From an uncultured bacterium (GTDB lineage: Bacteria > Planctomycetota > UBA1135 > UBA2386): 13,936 nt of DNA. This document shows positions 1 through 9,080 of the stretch, one piece after another; positions within the stretch are counted from its first letter, which is position 1; each line of letters begins with the position of its first letter. The translations under genes and the position numbers were made by a program. The stretch is taken from the NCBI GenBank assembly GCA_938003515.1, contig CALKYL010000052.1, positions 1-13,936 on the forward strand, in the 5' to 3' direction. Below the pieces are notes generated by a model. The model saw only the letters and a list, made by a program, of their open reading frames with translations. It was not told where the DNA came from and searched no databases.

Positions 1-2
1 AC

Positions 3-1034
3 GGCCTGCTCGGCACCGCCTTCATGAAGCGCTGCGCCGATCGCTACCGCATCGTCGGATTCGATCGCGACGGCCAGCCACAACCGCCGCCGCAGGTCGA
101 GTGCGTCTGCGTCGACCTCACCGACGACCGCAGCGTCGAACTCGGCGTGCAACGCACCGTCTACGGCTACGGGCGCCGCATCGCGGCGGTCGTCCATCTC
201 GCCGCCTACTACGACTTCTCCGGTGCGCCGAGCGATCTCTACGAGGAGGTCAACGTGCGCGGCACCGAACGCCTGCTGACCGCGTTCCGCGGCGCCGGCT
301 GCGAGGTGGACGTCTTCGTCTACTCCTCGACCATGCTGGTGCACCGGCCGACCTCTCCGGGCGAGAAGATCGACGAGGCGTCGCCGCTCGAGGCCCGGTG
401 GGACTATCCGCAGTCGAAGCTCCGCGCCGAACGCCTGCTCGGTGATCGCGCCGACGACCTCCGCGTCGTGCTGCTCCGTATCGCCGGCGTCTACACCGAC
501 CGGTGCGACTCGATCCCGCTCGCGCAGCAGATGCACCGCATCGACCAGCGCCGGCTCGACAGCCGAGTCTTCCCGGGCGACGCCGATCACGGCCAGTCGT
601 TCGTGCACGTCGACGACGTCGTCGACGCGATCGAGCGAGCCGTCGAGCGACGCGCCGACCTGCCGGTCGGCGTGACGCCGATCCTGATCGGCGAGCCGGA
701 GACGCACGGCTACGGCGACCTGCAGCGCCGCTTCGGAGAGCTCTTGCACGGCGAGGAGGACTGGCCGGCCCGGACGATTCCGAAGGGCCTCGCGAAGGCC
801 GGCGCGTGGCTTCGGGAGCGGCTGCCGACCGATTCGTTCATCAAGCCGTGGATGGTCGATCTGGCCGACGACCACTACGAGCTCGACGTGTCGCGTGCGC
901 GTGATCTGCTGGGATGGCAGCCTCGGCACCGGATCGTCGACGTGCTGCCGAAGATGGTCGAGCACCTGCGTTCGGACCCCGACGGGTGGCGGCGACGACA
1001 CGGGCTCGGGTCCGACTCTTCCGAGGACGATTAG
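3..1034 (+). CDS. NAD(P)-dependent epimerase/dehydratase (extended SDR), 5'-truncated by window edge
   Basis: Extended short-chain dehydrogenase/reductase, probably acting on a sugar nucleotide or similar hydroxyl substrate in the cytoplasm; the substrate is unknown. The frame is open to the left edge, and the codons before the ATG at 24 read GLLGTAF, the end of the glycine-rich Rossmann loop. The true start therefore lies outside the window, about ten residues upstream, and the ATG at 24 is not the start. Further signs are an acidic residue after the second strand (GFDRDG), the HLAAYYDFSG segment, SSTMLVH, and the catalytic YxxxK with Tyr at 405-407 and Lys at 417-419. The C-terminal LGWQPRH motif is typical of the NAD-dependent epimerase family. 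The TAG stop overlaps the stop of the convergent SPW gene. From memory, close relatives with the DYPQSKL and IKPWM segments often sit beside SPW and VKOR-like genes; this is unverified. Confidence 0.9.
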   Translation, partial: GLLGTAFMKRCADRYRIVGFDRDGQPQPPPQVECVCVDLTDDRSVELGVQRTVYGYGRRIAAVVHLAAYYDFSGAPSDLYEEVNVRGTERLLTAFRGAGCEVDVFVYSSTMLVHRPTSPGEKIDEASPLEARWDYPQSKLRAERLLGDRADDLRVVLLRIAGVYTDRCDSIPLAQQMHRIDQRRLDSRVFPGDADHGQSFVHVDDVVDAIERAVERRADLPVGVTPILIGEPETHGYGDLQRRFGELLHGEEDWPARTIPKGLAKAGAWLRERLPTDSFIKPWMVDLADDHYELDVSRARDLLGWQPRHRIVDVLPKMVEHLRSDPDGWRRRHGLGSDSSEDD

Positions 1035-1396
1035 TCCGGCAAGCCGTGCCCGCCGTCCCCCGCCTCCCGCCAGGCGCGCGGCGGGCGGGTCGCTTCGCTC
1101 GGCACCAAGGTCAGCATCGCGAGCACGAGACCCGACACCACGTGGTTCTCGTGCACGAGCACGCCGGGGGCGCGCAGCCACCAGCCCGCTCCCGTGAGCA
1201 AGAGCGAGAGCCCGAAGCCGATGAGGTGCGCGCGACGCGTCGCCGCACGCAGCGACAGCAGCGCGCAAGCGACGACCCCGGCGCCGAGCGTCAGGGGCAG
1301 CGCGCGAACAGCCTGCTGGCCATCGGGGAAGGCGAACGCCAGCGGCGACGCGAGCAACCACAGGCCGACCAGGACCTCGCACCAGCGCGCCCACAT
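1031..1396 (-). CDS. SPW-repeat integral membrane protein
   Basis: Small membrane protein of 121 residues, role unknown. The N-terminus carries the SPW signature: W5, then G11, W13 and S17-P18 (WCEVLVGLWLLASP). This is one clear copy, whereas many family members have two. About four hydrophobic segments are visible, roughly residues 8-26, 32-52, 58-76 and 86-102, followed by a short polar tail. The frame stays open upstream to 1519, but I chose the ATG at 1396 because the hydrophobic SPW segment begins there, the extra residues are Arg/Ser/Thr-rich shadow sequence, and a GGGAGG ribosome site lies 8 nt upstream. The VKOR-like gene ends one base before this start (TGACATG), so the two are almost certainly co-translated. 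Its TAA overlaps the stop of the convergent epimerase gene. Confidence 0.82.
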   Translation of the reverse strand: MWARWCEVLVGLWLLASPLAFAFPDGQQAVRALPLTLGAGVVACALLSLRAATRRAHLIGFGLSLLLTGAGWWLRAPGVLVHENHVVSGLVLAMLTLVPSEATRPPRAWREAGDGGHGLPD

Positions 1397-1397
1397 G

Positions 1398-2018
1398 TCA
1401 GCGGCCTCCCTCGGTGGCGCGCCGGACGTGCCGCGCCGCCCTGTCCGGCTGCCCCCAGAAGACGTGCCAGACGACGCGCTTGTCGTGCGTCTCCTGCCAG
1501 ATGCGGCGCAGGTAGGCACAGGTCGCCCAGACCTCGTCCCACGCCATCACGACCAGGACGAGCGAAATGACCGCGGTGACCAGACAGAGCGTGCACCAGT
1601 GCCCGACGACGGCCCCCTGCAGGAAGACCAGCACCGCGCTCACGATGCCGAGCGGGATCACGTCGACGCCGAACAAGATCACCATCCACGGCCGGTACTG
1701 CCATCGGCGCGTCGAGCCGGCGATGCCGAAGATCGCGTCACCGAGGTAGGCGATCGCGCCGAGCGCCGCGTCGGGTGCGCCGATCCACGCGCGCATGCGA
1801 TGCGACACGTCGGAGTCGAGCACGGCGGCCGTCGAGCCGGCGGCGAACAGCGGCTCGAACGGCTCGTCGACGACCCGCCACTGGTAGAGCGCGAGCCATG
1901 CGGACAGCACGGCCGCGATCGCCGCGAGCACGGCGATCGGTATGCGCTGCGACCAGGCCGACGGGTTGTAGGAGAACCCGGGGGGATTCCGGTCGAGATC
2001 GGGAGTGGTGCTTCGCAT
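1398..2018 (-). CDS. Vitamin K epoxide reductase (VKOR)-like membrane protein
   Basis: Polytopic membrane protein of 206 residues related to VKOR, the family that reduces quinones while oxidising thiols for disulfide formation. About five hydrophobic stretches are visible, starting near residue 27. The quinone-side CxxC is present as C142 and C145 (WCTLC), and the D-A-A-L-G-A segment before it matches the usual family turn. The loop cysteine pair that normally passes electrons to a thioredoxin-like partner is absent; the equivalent region ([14 protein letters not shown]) has none. The only other cysteine is near the C-terminus (WATCAYL). It may thus be a divergent subfamily rather than a complete disulfide-forming enzyme. 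The start at 2018 is the first sensible ATG before the NPSAWSQR segment, and no Shine-Dalgarno is seen. The gene is followed after one base by the SPW gene. Confidence 0.82.
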   Translation of the reverse strand: MRSTTPDLDRNPPGFSYNPSAWSQRIPIAVLAAIAAVLSAWLALYQWRVVDEPFEPLFAAGSTAAVLDSDVSHRMRAWIGAPDAALGAIAYLGDAIFGIAGSTRRWQYRPWMVILFGVDVIPLGIVSAVLVFLQGAVVGHWCTLCLVTAVISLVLVVMAWDEVWATCAYLRRIWQETHDKRVVWHVFWGQPDRAARHVRRATEGGR

Positions 2019-2022
2019 CGTG

Positions 2023-2061
2023 CCGGGGCGGCCTGAGGGCGAGGCCGTGCCGACGCCCCGG
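2023..2061 (-). promoter_or_regulatory. GC-rich hairpin in the leader of the VKOR-like gene
   Basis: An 8-bp outer stem (CCGGGGCG at 2023-2030 with CGCCCCGG at 2054-2061) can form. Alternatively, a 5-bp inner stem (GGCCT at 2030-2034, AGGCC at 2042-2046) has a 7-nt loop. In the leftward transcript it ends only 4 nt before the ATG at 2018, where a ribosome site would be expected and none is seen. It could modulate translation or mark an RNA-processing point. In DNA this GC-rich, chance stems are common, so this is a weak call. Confidence 0.3.
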
Positions 2062-2131
2062 GGCCGCCGTCGCGCCGACAACTCCCGTGCCGGGCGTGTA
2101 CCCGCGGCGCTCCACCGATCGGACTCCTGAC

Positions 2132-3178
2132 TCAACGCCGCCAGTACAGCAGCACGAGGCTCAGCGCGTAGACGATCACGACGCCGACCGAGTCGTAGCC
2201 GAGGCGCAGGACCGTGCGGTCGCGACGCTCGAGCATGCCCACGAGGTAGAGCGACGTGACGACCATCCCCGCGCCGACCAGCATCGGCGCGGAGTCTCCC
2301 GCGGAGCGCAGGATCGGGCCGTCGGTGCTCGCGAGGTCGGCCGGCAACAGGAGCGCGACCATGATCATGTTGCTGCCGAAGATGTTCGAGACCGCCATCG
2401 CGGGCGAGCCCATCCGGACGGCGGCGATCGTCGTGCTGAGCTCGGGCAGCGACGTCGACGCCGCCAGGAGCGCCGCGCCGACGAAGGACGCGCCGAGCCC
2501 CGTCTGCGTCGCGAGCGCGTCGGCCGACCACGACAGCGCCGCGCCGGCGAGCAGCACGACGAGGCTCGTGAGCGCGAAGCCGAGCACGAGCCGACGCTTC
2601 GGCCAGTCGTTCTCCGGCCGTTCGGACGCGCTGCGGCGGCGCACGGGCGGTGGCGGATCCACCGGTCGCCAGCCGCCGTCGCCCTCGTGCACGCGCAGCA
2701 GCCAGAGCGCACCGACGTAGGCGACGAGCAACAGCGGCGGCGACAGGCCGACCCATCCCAGCGCGATCGGCTCGCCGGCGGCGATCGCGAGGGCGATCGA
2801 GCCGAGCAGCAAGAGGAGCAGGTTGCCCTGGAGCAGGAGCACGCTCTGCGGCACGAAGTAGGTCAGCGCGCCGCGCGCGAAGACCGCGTCGGCGACCGCG
2901 AGCACCGCCGTCTGCATGGTGATCCCGCCGAACATGTTGTGCACCGCGAGCTGCGGGTTGCCGCCAGCCGCCGCGAACACGGTCGTCGCGAACTCCGGCA
3001 GTTCGGTCGCGCCGGCGAGCAGCACGAGGCCGAGGAACGCCTCGCCGAGGCCGGTGCGGTCGGCGATAGCAGCCACGACGCGCGGCAGCCGCGTACCCGC
3101 GCCCCAGACGGCCGCGGCCGCGACCGCGAACACCAGGCCGTTCTGCCACGGCGCGAGTTCGGTGAAGTCGACGAACAT
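2132..3178 (-). CDS. Sodium/calcium exchanger family protein (CaCA superfamily)
   Basis: Inner-membrane cation antiporter of 348 residues, likely exchanging Ca2+ for Na+ or H+. It shows the two inverted alpha repeats that define the family. Alpha-1 has GATELPE at 56-62 with Glu59 and Glu62, then HNMFGG at 80-85. Alpha-2 has TSLPE at 242-246, followed by a VSNIFGSN segment. About ten hydrophobic helices are separated by a central hydrophilic Pro/Arg-rich loop at roughly 163-195, the usual linker. In alpha-1 the common GN.xGSN pattern is altered to HNMFGG, so ion selectivity should not be assumed. The start at 3178 gives a normal family N-terminus, though no clear ribosome site precedes it. It lies between the CHAD gene (84 bp upstream) and the VKOR-like gene (113 bp downstream), all leftward. 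Confidence 0.9.
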   Translation of the reverse strand: MFVDFTELAPWQNGLVFAVAAAAVWGAGTRLPRVVAAIADRTGLGEAFLGLVLLAGATELPEFATTVFAAAGGNPQLAVHNMFGGITMQTAVLAVADAVFARGALTYFVPQSVLLLQGNLLLLLLGSIALAIAAGEPIALGWVGLSPPLLLVAYVGALWLLRVHEGDGGWRPVDPPPPVRRRSASERPENDWPKRRLVLGFALTSLVVLLAGAALSWSADALATQTGLGASFVGAALLAASTSLPELSTTIAAVRMGSPAMAVSNIFGSNMIMVALLLPADLASTDGPILRSAGDSAPMLVGAGMVVTSLYLVGMLERRDRTVLRLGYDSVGVVIVYALSLVLLYWRR

Positions 3179-3196
3179 TCGTTGGTTCCGGACCTG

Positions 3197-3243
3197 CGAC
3201 CCGGCGGCCGGGTCGGTGCCGAGGCCGCCAATCGGCGGCGGCC
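3197..3243 (-). terminator. Tandem hairpins between the CHAD and antiporter genes
   Basis: Two inverted repeats fill the gap after the CHAD stop. One pairs GGCCGCC (3223-3229) with GGCGGCC (3237-3243). The other is a perfect 8-bp stem, CGACCCGG (3197-3204) with CCGGGTCG (3208-3215), around a 3-nt CGG loop. No U-tract follows on either strand, so this is not a classical intrinsic terminator. It may be a Rho-region structure, a processing site or an attenuator between the two genes. Confidence 0.35.
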
Positions 3244-3262
3244 GCGCGCGCGAGCCGTCCGG

Positions 3263-4174
3263 TCAGCTCGCGCGCCAGGCGCTCCAGTATCCGGCGAGGC
3301 GTTCGGCGAGGTTGCGCGGCCGCTCCGCGAACACGAGGCGACCGAGCCGGCGCGCGCGGGCCTGGAGCTCGACCCGGTGGTCGTCGATCCGACGATACAC
3401 GGCGTCCGGCAGCATCGCTGCGCGCGTGACGTCGTCCAGCGCGTCGAGCTCGTCGCCGATCGCGCGGCGCAGCACCGCGAAGTCGTGGTCGTCGCCCAGC
3501 AGCGAACCGAGCGCGTCGGCGGCCTTGCGCTGCGGCGCGAGCGCCTCGGGCCAGGCGGGCTCGAGCAGCCGCAGGTGATACCAGTGGTACTTCACGCGTT
3601 TGCGCCACTCGTGCAGACGCTCCGGCGTCGGCTCGTCGATCGCGGCCGCCATCGCGGCCCGGCCGCGCCGGTAGGTGCGCACGAGACCGTCGTGCACCGC
3701 GGCGAACGGGTCCCGCTCGTCGCCGTCGGAACGGTCCAGCGACCACGACCGCGCCTCTTCCCGCGCGCGCCGCAGCTCGGTCGCCGCGCGCTCCAGCCGA
3801 TCCTCGGCCTCCGACAGCGCCGACTCCCGCTTCGCTTGCATCCGGGCGCGAAGCTCACCCATGCGGCCTGCGTCGTCGACGCCCTCGAGCGCTTCGTCGA
3901 GCGTCTGCACGCGAACGTCGGCGTCGCGGATGGCGGACAGCGAGCGCGCGAGGTCACGCAGGCGGCGGTTCTCGTCGCCGTACGCGTCGAACGAGCCGCG
4001 GAACAGGCGGAGCAACCCGCGCACCTTCTTGCAGCGTTTGCGCACCTGGTGCACGCGCCGGCCGGCCGCGAGGTCGGCGTCGGTCGCTTCGCCGAGCGCC
4101 TGGTCCAGCTGCTCCGCGGCGGCGCGCCGCAGGTCGGCTTCGGGGTCGTCGGGATCGTCGAGGCGGTAACCCAT
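3263..4174 (-). CDS. CHAD domain-containing protein
   Basis: Soluble, almost wholly helical protein of 303 residues. CHAD (conserved histidine alpha-helical domain) proteins bind inorganic polyphosphate through a basic groove, and some localise to polyphosphate granules. The hallmarks are present: [11 protein letters not shown] starting at His42 in the first half, [14 protein letters not shown] starting at His188 in the second half, and LGDDHDF with His230. These show the two four-helix repeats rich in His, Arg and Lys. There is no attached CYTH (triphosphate-hydrolysing) domain, so this is a stand-alone CHAD. It has no visible ribosome site. It follows the cysteine-rich gene by 30 bp in the same direction and probably shares its transcript. 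Polyphosphate binding is a family inference. Confidence 0.9.
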   Translation of the reverse strand: MGYRLDDPDDPEADLRRAAAEQLDQALGEATDADLAAGRRVHQVRKRCKKVRGLLRLFRGSFDAYGDENRRLRDLARSLSAIRDADVRVQTLDEALEGVDDAGRMGELRARMQAKRESALSEAEDRLERAATELRRAREEARSWSLDRSDGDERDPFAAVHDGLVRTYRRGRAAMAAAIDEPTPERLHEWRKRVKYHWYHLRLLEPAWPEALAPQRKAADALGSLLGDDHDFAVLRRAIGDELDALDDVTRAAMLPDAVYRRIDDHRVELQARARRLGRLVFAERPRNLAERLAGYWSAWRAS

Positions 4175-4204
4175 CGCGTGCGCACGTTGATCCGAAGGGA
4201 AACG

Positions 4205-4444
4205 TCAGGCGCGGTCCGCCAGCGCGGTGATGCCGTCGCGCTTGGCGCAGTGCGCACCGCAGAACATCTTCTCCTCGGCCTGCATGCCGTGGCCGATGAT
4301 CCGGCAGCCGCACGTGTCGCAGATCGGTGCGAGCGCGTGGATGGCGCACTCGAAGCAGTCGAACACGTGCCGCTTTCCGGCGGTGACGACCTCGAACGCC
4401 AGGTCGTATTCGTTGCCGCAGACTTCACAGCGTCGCTTGCTCAT
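4205..4444 (-). CDS. Small cysteine-rich, probably zinc-binding protein
   Basis: Protein of 79 residues with nine cysteines and four histidines. They occur in paired knuckles: C6-x2-C9, C30-x2-C33, C42-x2-C45-x-C47 and C62-x3-C66, with His26, His36, His52 and His65 nearby. This spacing suggests two or more structural zinc sites. Relatives with the CGNEYD, FECAIHALAP and CGCRIIGHG segments are, as I recall, often annotated as hypothetical or as prokaryotic metallothionein, but the fold here looks more like zinc ribbons than a metal-storage thionein. I chose the ATG at 4444 because the cysteine-knuckle sequence starts there; the in-frame extension to 4753 overlaps the divergent DoxX gene and is shadow. 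It is first in the leftward run with the CHAD gene. Confidence 0.8.
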   Translation of the reverse strand: MSKRRCEVCGNEYDLAFEVVTAGKRHVFDCFECAIHALAPICDTCGCRIIGHGMQAEEKMFCGAHCAKRDGITALADRA

Positions 4445-4523
4445 GACCGCACGGGGTCGCAAGTCGCATGCCGCAGGCGAGACCACGGCACGTCCGTTGC
4501 ACACCCCGGGCAGGAGACGACCC
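4445..4523. promoter_or_regulatory. Divergent intergenic region, cysteine-rich gene and DoxX gene
   Basis: This 79-bp gap lies between two starts pointing apart, so it should hold promoters for both. I cannot pick convincing -35 and -10 boxes in it. The only clear signal is the AGGAG ribosome site at its right end. Confidence 0.35.
4512..4516 (+). promoter_or_regulatory. Shine-Dalgarno of the DoxX gene
   Basis: AGGAG lies 7 nt before the ATG at 4524. It fixes that start against the longer in-frame reading that begins at 4227 and overlaps the divergent gene. It is one of only three good ribosome sites in the window. Confidence 0.7.
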
Positions 4524-5081
4524 ATGGCTACCCCTTCCCCGACCTCCTCTCCCTCCCGACGACCGATGTCGACGCCGACCGCAGCGACGCCTCCGGTCGA
4601 CCCGCCGCTGCACGCCGGCGGCATGACGTCGTCGCCGGTCGGAGCGCCCGGCGCAGTCCTCGGCGACGGCGCGGCGTCCTTCGTGATGCGCCTCGCGCTC
4701 GGCGGCGTGATGCTGCCGCACGGCGTGCAGAAGCTCGTCGCGCCGGCCGGCACGATCGATCACTTCCAGTCCGCCTGGGGCGTGCCGGCCGTGTTGACCG
4801 TGCTGGTCATCGCAGCCGAGGTGCTCGGCTCGCTCGGCCTGCTCGTCGGGTTCGCGACCAGGTTCTGCGCGTTCGCGATCGCGTCGGTCATGGTCGGCGC
4901 CGTGTTCCTCGTGCACGCCGAGCACGGGTTCTTCATGAACTGGACGGGCCAGCAGGCCGGGGAGGGCTTCGAGTTCCACCTGCTCGCGATCGGCCTCGCG
5001 GTCGCCTTGATGCTGCGCGGCGGCGGTCGGCTGTCGGTCGACGAACTGCGGCTTCGCCGTCGCAGGTCCGGCCGCGCCTGA
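4524..5081 (+). CDS. DoxX family membrane protein
   Basis: Four-helix inner-membrane protein of 185 residues in the DoxX family. Members occur in redox-stress and sulfur-oxidation contexts, but most have no assigned reaction. Family marks are VMRLALGGVMLPHGVQKL at about 54-71, the AAEVLGSLGLLVGFATRFCA helix, and the loop FMNWTGQQAGEGFEFHLLAIG leading into the last helix. Residues 1-48 form an unusual Ser/Thr/Pro-rich tail without membrane character; Met34 and Met15 are alternative starts. I keep the ATG at 4524 because of its well-placed AGGAG. A basic C-terminal tail (RLRRRRSGR) fits a cytoplasmic end. It is monocistronic as seen here, divergent from the cysteine-rich gene and convergent with the LOG gene. 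Confidence 0.88.
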   Translation: MATPSPTSSPSRRPMSTPTAATPPVDPPLHAGGMTSSPVGAPGAVLGDGAASFVMRLALGGVMLPHGVQKLVAPAGTIDHFQSAWGVPAVLTVLVIAAEVLGSLGLLVGFATRFCAFAIASVMVGAVFLVHAEHGFFMNWTGQQAGEGFEFHLLAIGLAVALMLRGGGRLSVDELRLRRRRSGRA

Positions 5082-5083
5082 GG

Positions 5084-5095
5084 GCGCGATCGCGC
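5084..5095. repeat. 12-bp perfect palindrome between convergent genes
   Basis: GCGCGATCGCGC is its own reverse complement and sits 3 bp after the DoxX stop and 12 bp before the LOG stop. It embeds GCGATCGC. It might form part of a bidirectional termination signal, but as a hairpin its loop would consume most of the stem and no T-tract follows. Confidence 0.3.
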
Positions 5096-5107
5096 ACCGG
5101 GCCATGC

Positions 5108-5686
5108 CTACGGCAGCAGCAGGTCCCGCAGGCGGTCCGGCTCGCCGTCGGCGCGCAGCATGTCGCGGTGACGCCGCGACACGAAGCCCTCGTCGACCGC
5201 GCGGCCGAGCCACTGCAACAGCCCGTCGAAGTAGCCGCCGACCTCGAGCAGGCCGAGCGGCTTCCGGTGGTAGCCGAGCTGCGCCCACGTCCACGTCTCG
5301 AACAGCTCCTCGAGCGTGCCGAGCCCGCCGGGCAGCGCGACGAACGCGTCGCTGAGTTCGGCCATCTTCGCCTTGCGCTCGTGCATGCCGGCGGTGACGT
5401 GCATCTCGGTCGCGCCCGGGTGCGCGACCTCGGCGACCATCAGCCGCTGCGGGATCACGCCGACGACCTCGCCGCCGCCGGCCAGCGCCGCGTCGGCGAT
5501 CACGCCCATCATGCCGACCGCGCCGCCGCCGAACACCAGCCGCCAGCCGCGGCGCGCGATGGCCGCGCCCATCCTGCGCCCGGCGTCGGCGTATTCGGGC
5601 CTCGCGCCGGCGCGCGAGCCGCAGTAGACGCAGACCGCGCGCACGCCGGGATCCCGTGGCGGAGCCATGCCACCACATGACGCCAT
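5108..5686 (-). CDS. LOG family protein (TIGR00730), nucleoside 5'-monophosphate phosphoribohydrolase
   Basis: Cytoplasmic Rossmann-fold protein of 192 residues. Characterised LOG-family members hydrolyse the N-glycosidic bond of nucleoside 5'-monophosphates, notably AMP or cytokinin ribotides, giving base and ribose 5-phosphate. The sequence opens with the family strand VCVYCGS, has the GGGAVGMMG nucleotide loop, and carries the defining HERKAKM helix and PGGLGTLEE motif (119-127). Length is normal. The start is uncertain: the ATG at 5686 gives 192 residues and the ATG at 5668 gives 186. Neither has a good ribosome site, and both leave a short tail before the VCVYCGS strand. It is convergent with the DoxX gene and divergent from the E1 gene. 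Bacterial members are usually housekeeping, so a cytokinin role should not be assumed. Confidence 0.92.
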   Translation of the reverse strand: MASCGGMAPPRDPGVRAVCVYCGSRAGARPEYADAGRRMGAAIARRGWRLVFGGGAVGMMGVIADAALAGGGEVVGVIPQRLMVAEVAHPGATEMHVTAGMHERKAKMAELSDAFVALPGGLGTLEELFETWTWAQLGYHRKPLGLLEVGGYFDGLLQWLGRAVDEGFVSRRHRDMLRADGEPDRLRDLLLP

Positions 5687-5748
5687 CCGGCGCCGCGAGG
5701 GAAGTGCCGCGCCGTCATGCGCACCGTGGCCCCGCCGCGGCGCGACCG

Positions 5749-5754
5749 TAAGAT
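5749..5754 (+). promoter_or_regulatory. Possible -10 element of the E1 gene
   Basis: TAAGAT matches four of six positions of the TATAAT consensus and is the most AT-rich hexamer in the 86-bp divergent gap. No TTGACA-like box lies at the right distance upstream. A start point just downstream would give a leader of only about a dozen bases before the ATG at 5773. Weak call. Confidence 0.2.
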
Positions 5755-5772
5755 CGCGCGCCCTCGAGCCCG

Positions 5773-8051
<2,279 letters not shown>

Positions 8052-8055
<4 letters not shown>

Positions 8056-9059
8056 GCAAGCCCACGGCGGTGCTCTTCTGCCCGGGCCGCGGCTCCTACG
8101 GCAAGGACGAGCTGGGCTTCGTCGGTCGGACCGTGCGAAGCGGCCCGGTCGCCGAGGCGCTGGCGACGTGCGACCGCGCGCGGCGCGGCGAGGGGCGGCC
8201 GACGCTGAGCGCCGTCGACGGCGCCGACCGCTACCGACCGAGCCTGCACCTCGACGGCGAGAACGCCGCGGACCTGATCTACTTCGGCGCGCTGGCCCAC
8301 GCCGAGCAGCTGCGCGAGCGCTACGACGTGCTCGCCGTCGGCGGAAACTCCCTCGGCTGGTACACGGCGCTCGCGGCGAGCGGCGCGCTCGATCCCACGA
8401 GCGGCTGGCGCCTCGTCGCGACCATGTCGTCGCTGCAGAAGCAGGTGAAGGGGGGGCAGCTGCTCACGACGACCGTCGACGACGACTGGCGGCCGAACGC
8501 GAGGCTCGCCGTCGCGGTGTCGGCCGTCGTGCAGGCGCTCCAGGACCGCGGCGACGACTACGGCTGCGACTTCTCGATCCGGCTCGGCGGCCACGAAGTG
8601 CTGGCCGGCACCGAGTCCGCGCTCCGCGAGATGCTCACGCACCTTCCGAAGGTGGCGATCGGCGGGCGCGACTTCCCGTTCCGGCTCGCCGGCCACGGCC
8701 CGTTCCACACCGAGCTGTGCCGCCCGGTGGCCGAACAGGCCACCGAGATGCTCCAGGACCCGCCCGTGCGCATGCCCGAATGCCACCTGATCGACGGCGT
8801 GGGGAACGTGCACTCGCCGTGGTCGGCCGACCCGCGCGCGCTGCTGCGCTACACGCTGCACGAGCAGGTGGTCACGACCTTCGACTTCTCGGCCTGCGTG
8901 CGGACCGCGATGCGCGAATTCCAGCCCGACGTGCTCCTGTGCGCCGGCCCCGGATCGTCGCTGCGCGCCCCGGTCGGGCACTGCGTGCTGCGCGAGGGCT
9001 GGCGCGGGCTGCGGGACAAGGCCGCGCTGTTCGAGTCGGGCCGGGTCGCCGTCGACTGA
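8052..9059 (+). CDS. FabD-like acyltransferase (malonyl-CoA:ACP transacylase fold)
   Basis: Acyltransferase of 335 residues that should move an acyl group from CoA, or another thioester, to a carrier protein. The nucleophile elbow is GGNSLGWYTAL with Ser100; the usual form is GHSLGE, so His becomes Asn99 and Glu becomes Trp103. The catalytic His is probably His219 in GPFHTEL. The N-terminal strand reads FCPGRGSYG where FabD has FPGQGSQ. By eye, the segment after the elbow (LVATMSSLQ) aligns with the FabD stretch holding the arginine that grips the malonyl carboxylate, and no arginine is found at that place. This suggests a non-carboxylated substrate. The start is GTG, overlapping the E1 stop as GTGA, with AGGAG 8 nt upstream. 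Close coupling to a 2-oxoacid dehydrogenase suggests it loads that enzyme's acyl product. It is probably not the housekeeping FabD. Confidence 0.85.
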
Positions 9060-9080
9060 CGGCGACGCCGGTCCGCCGAG

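Noticed and set aside
1775..5680. Very long open frame on the plus strand (1301 codons)
   Set aside because: It runs antisense to the VKOR-like, antiporter, CHAD, cysteine-rich and LOG genes and its translation is Arg/Ala/Asp-rich with no family motif; such frames arise in very GC-rich coding DNA.
9060..9080. Terminator hairpin between the acyltransferase and the secreted hydrolase
   Set aside because: Only a 5-bp CGGCG/CGCCG stem with a 9-nt loop and no T-tract; too weak to list.
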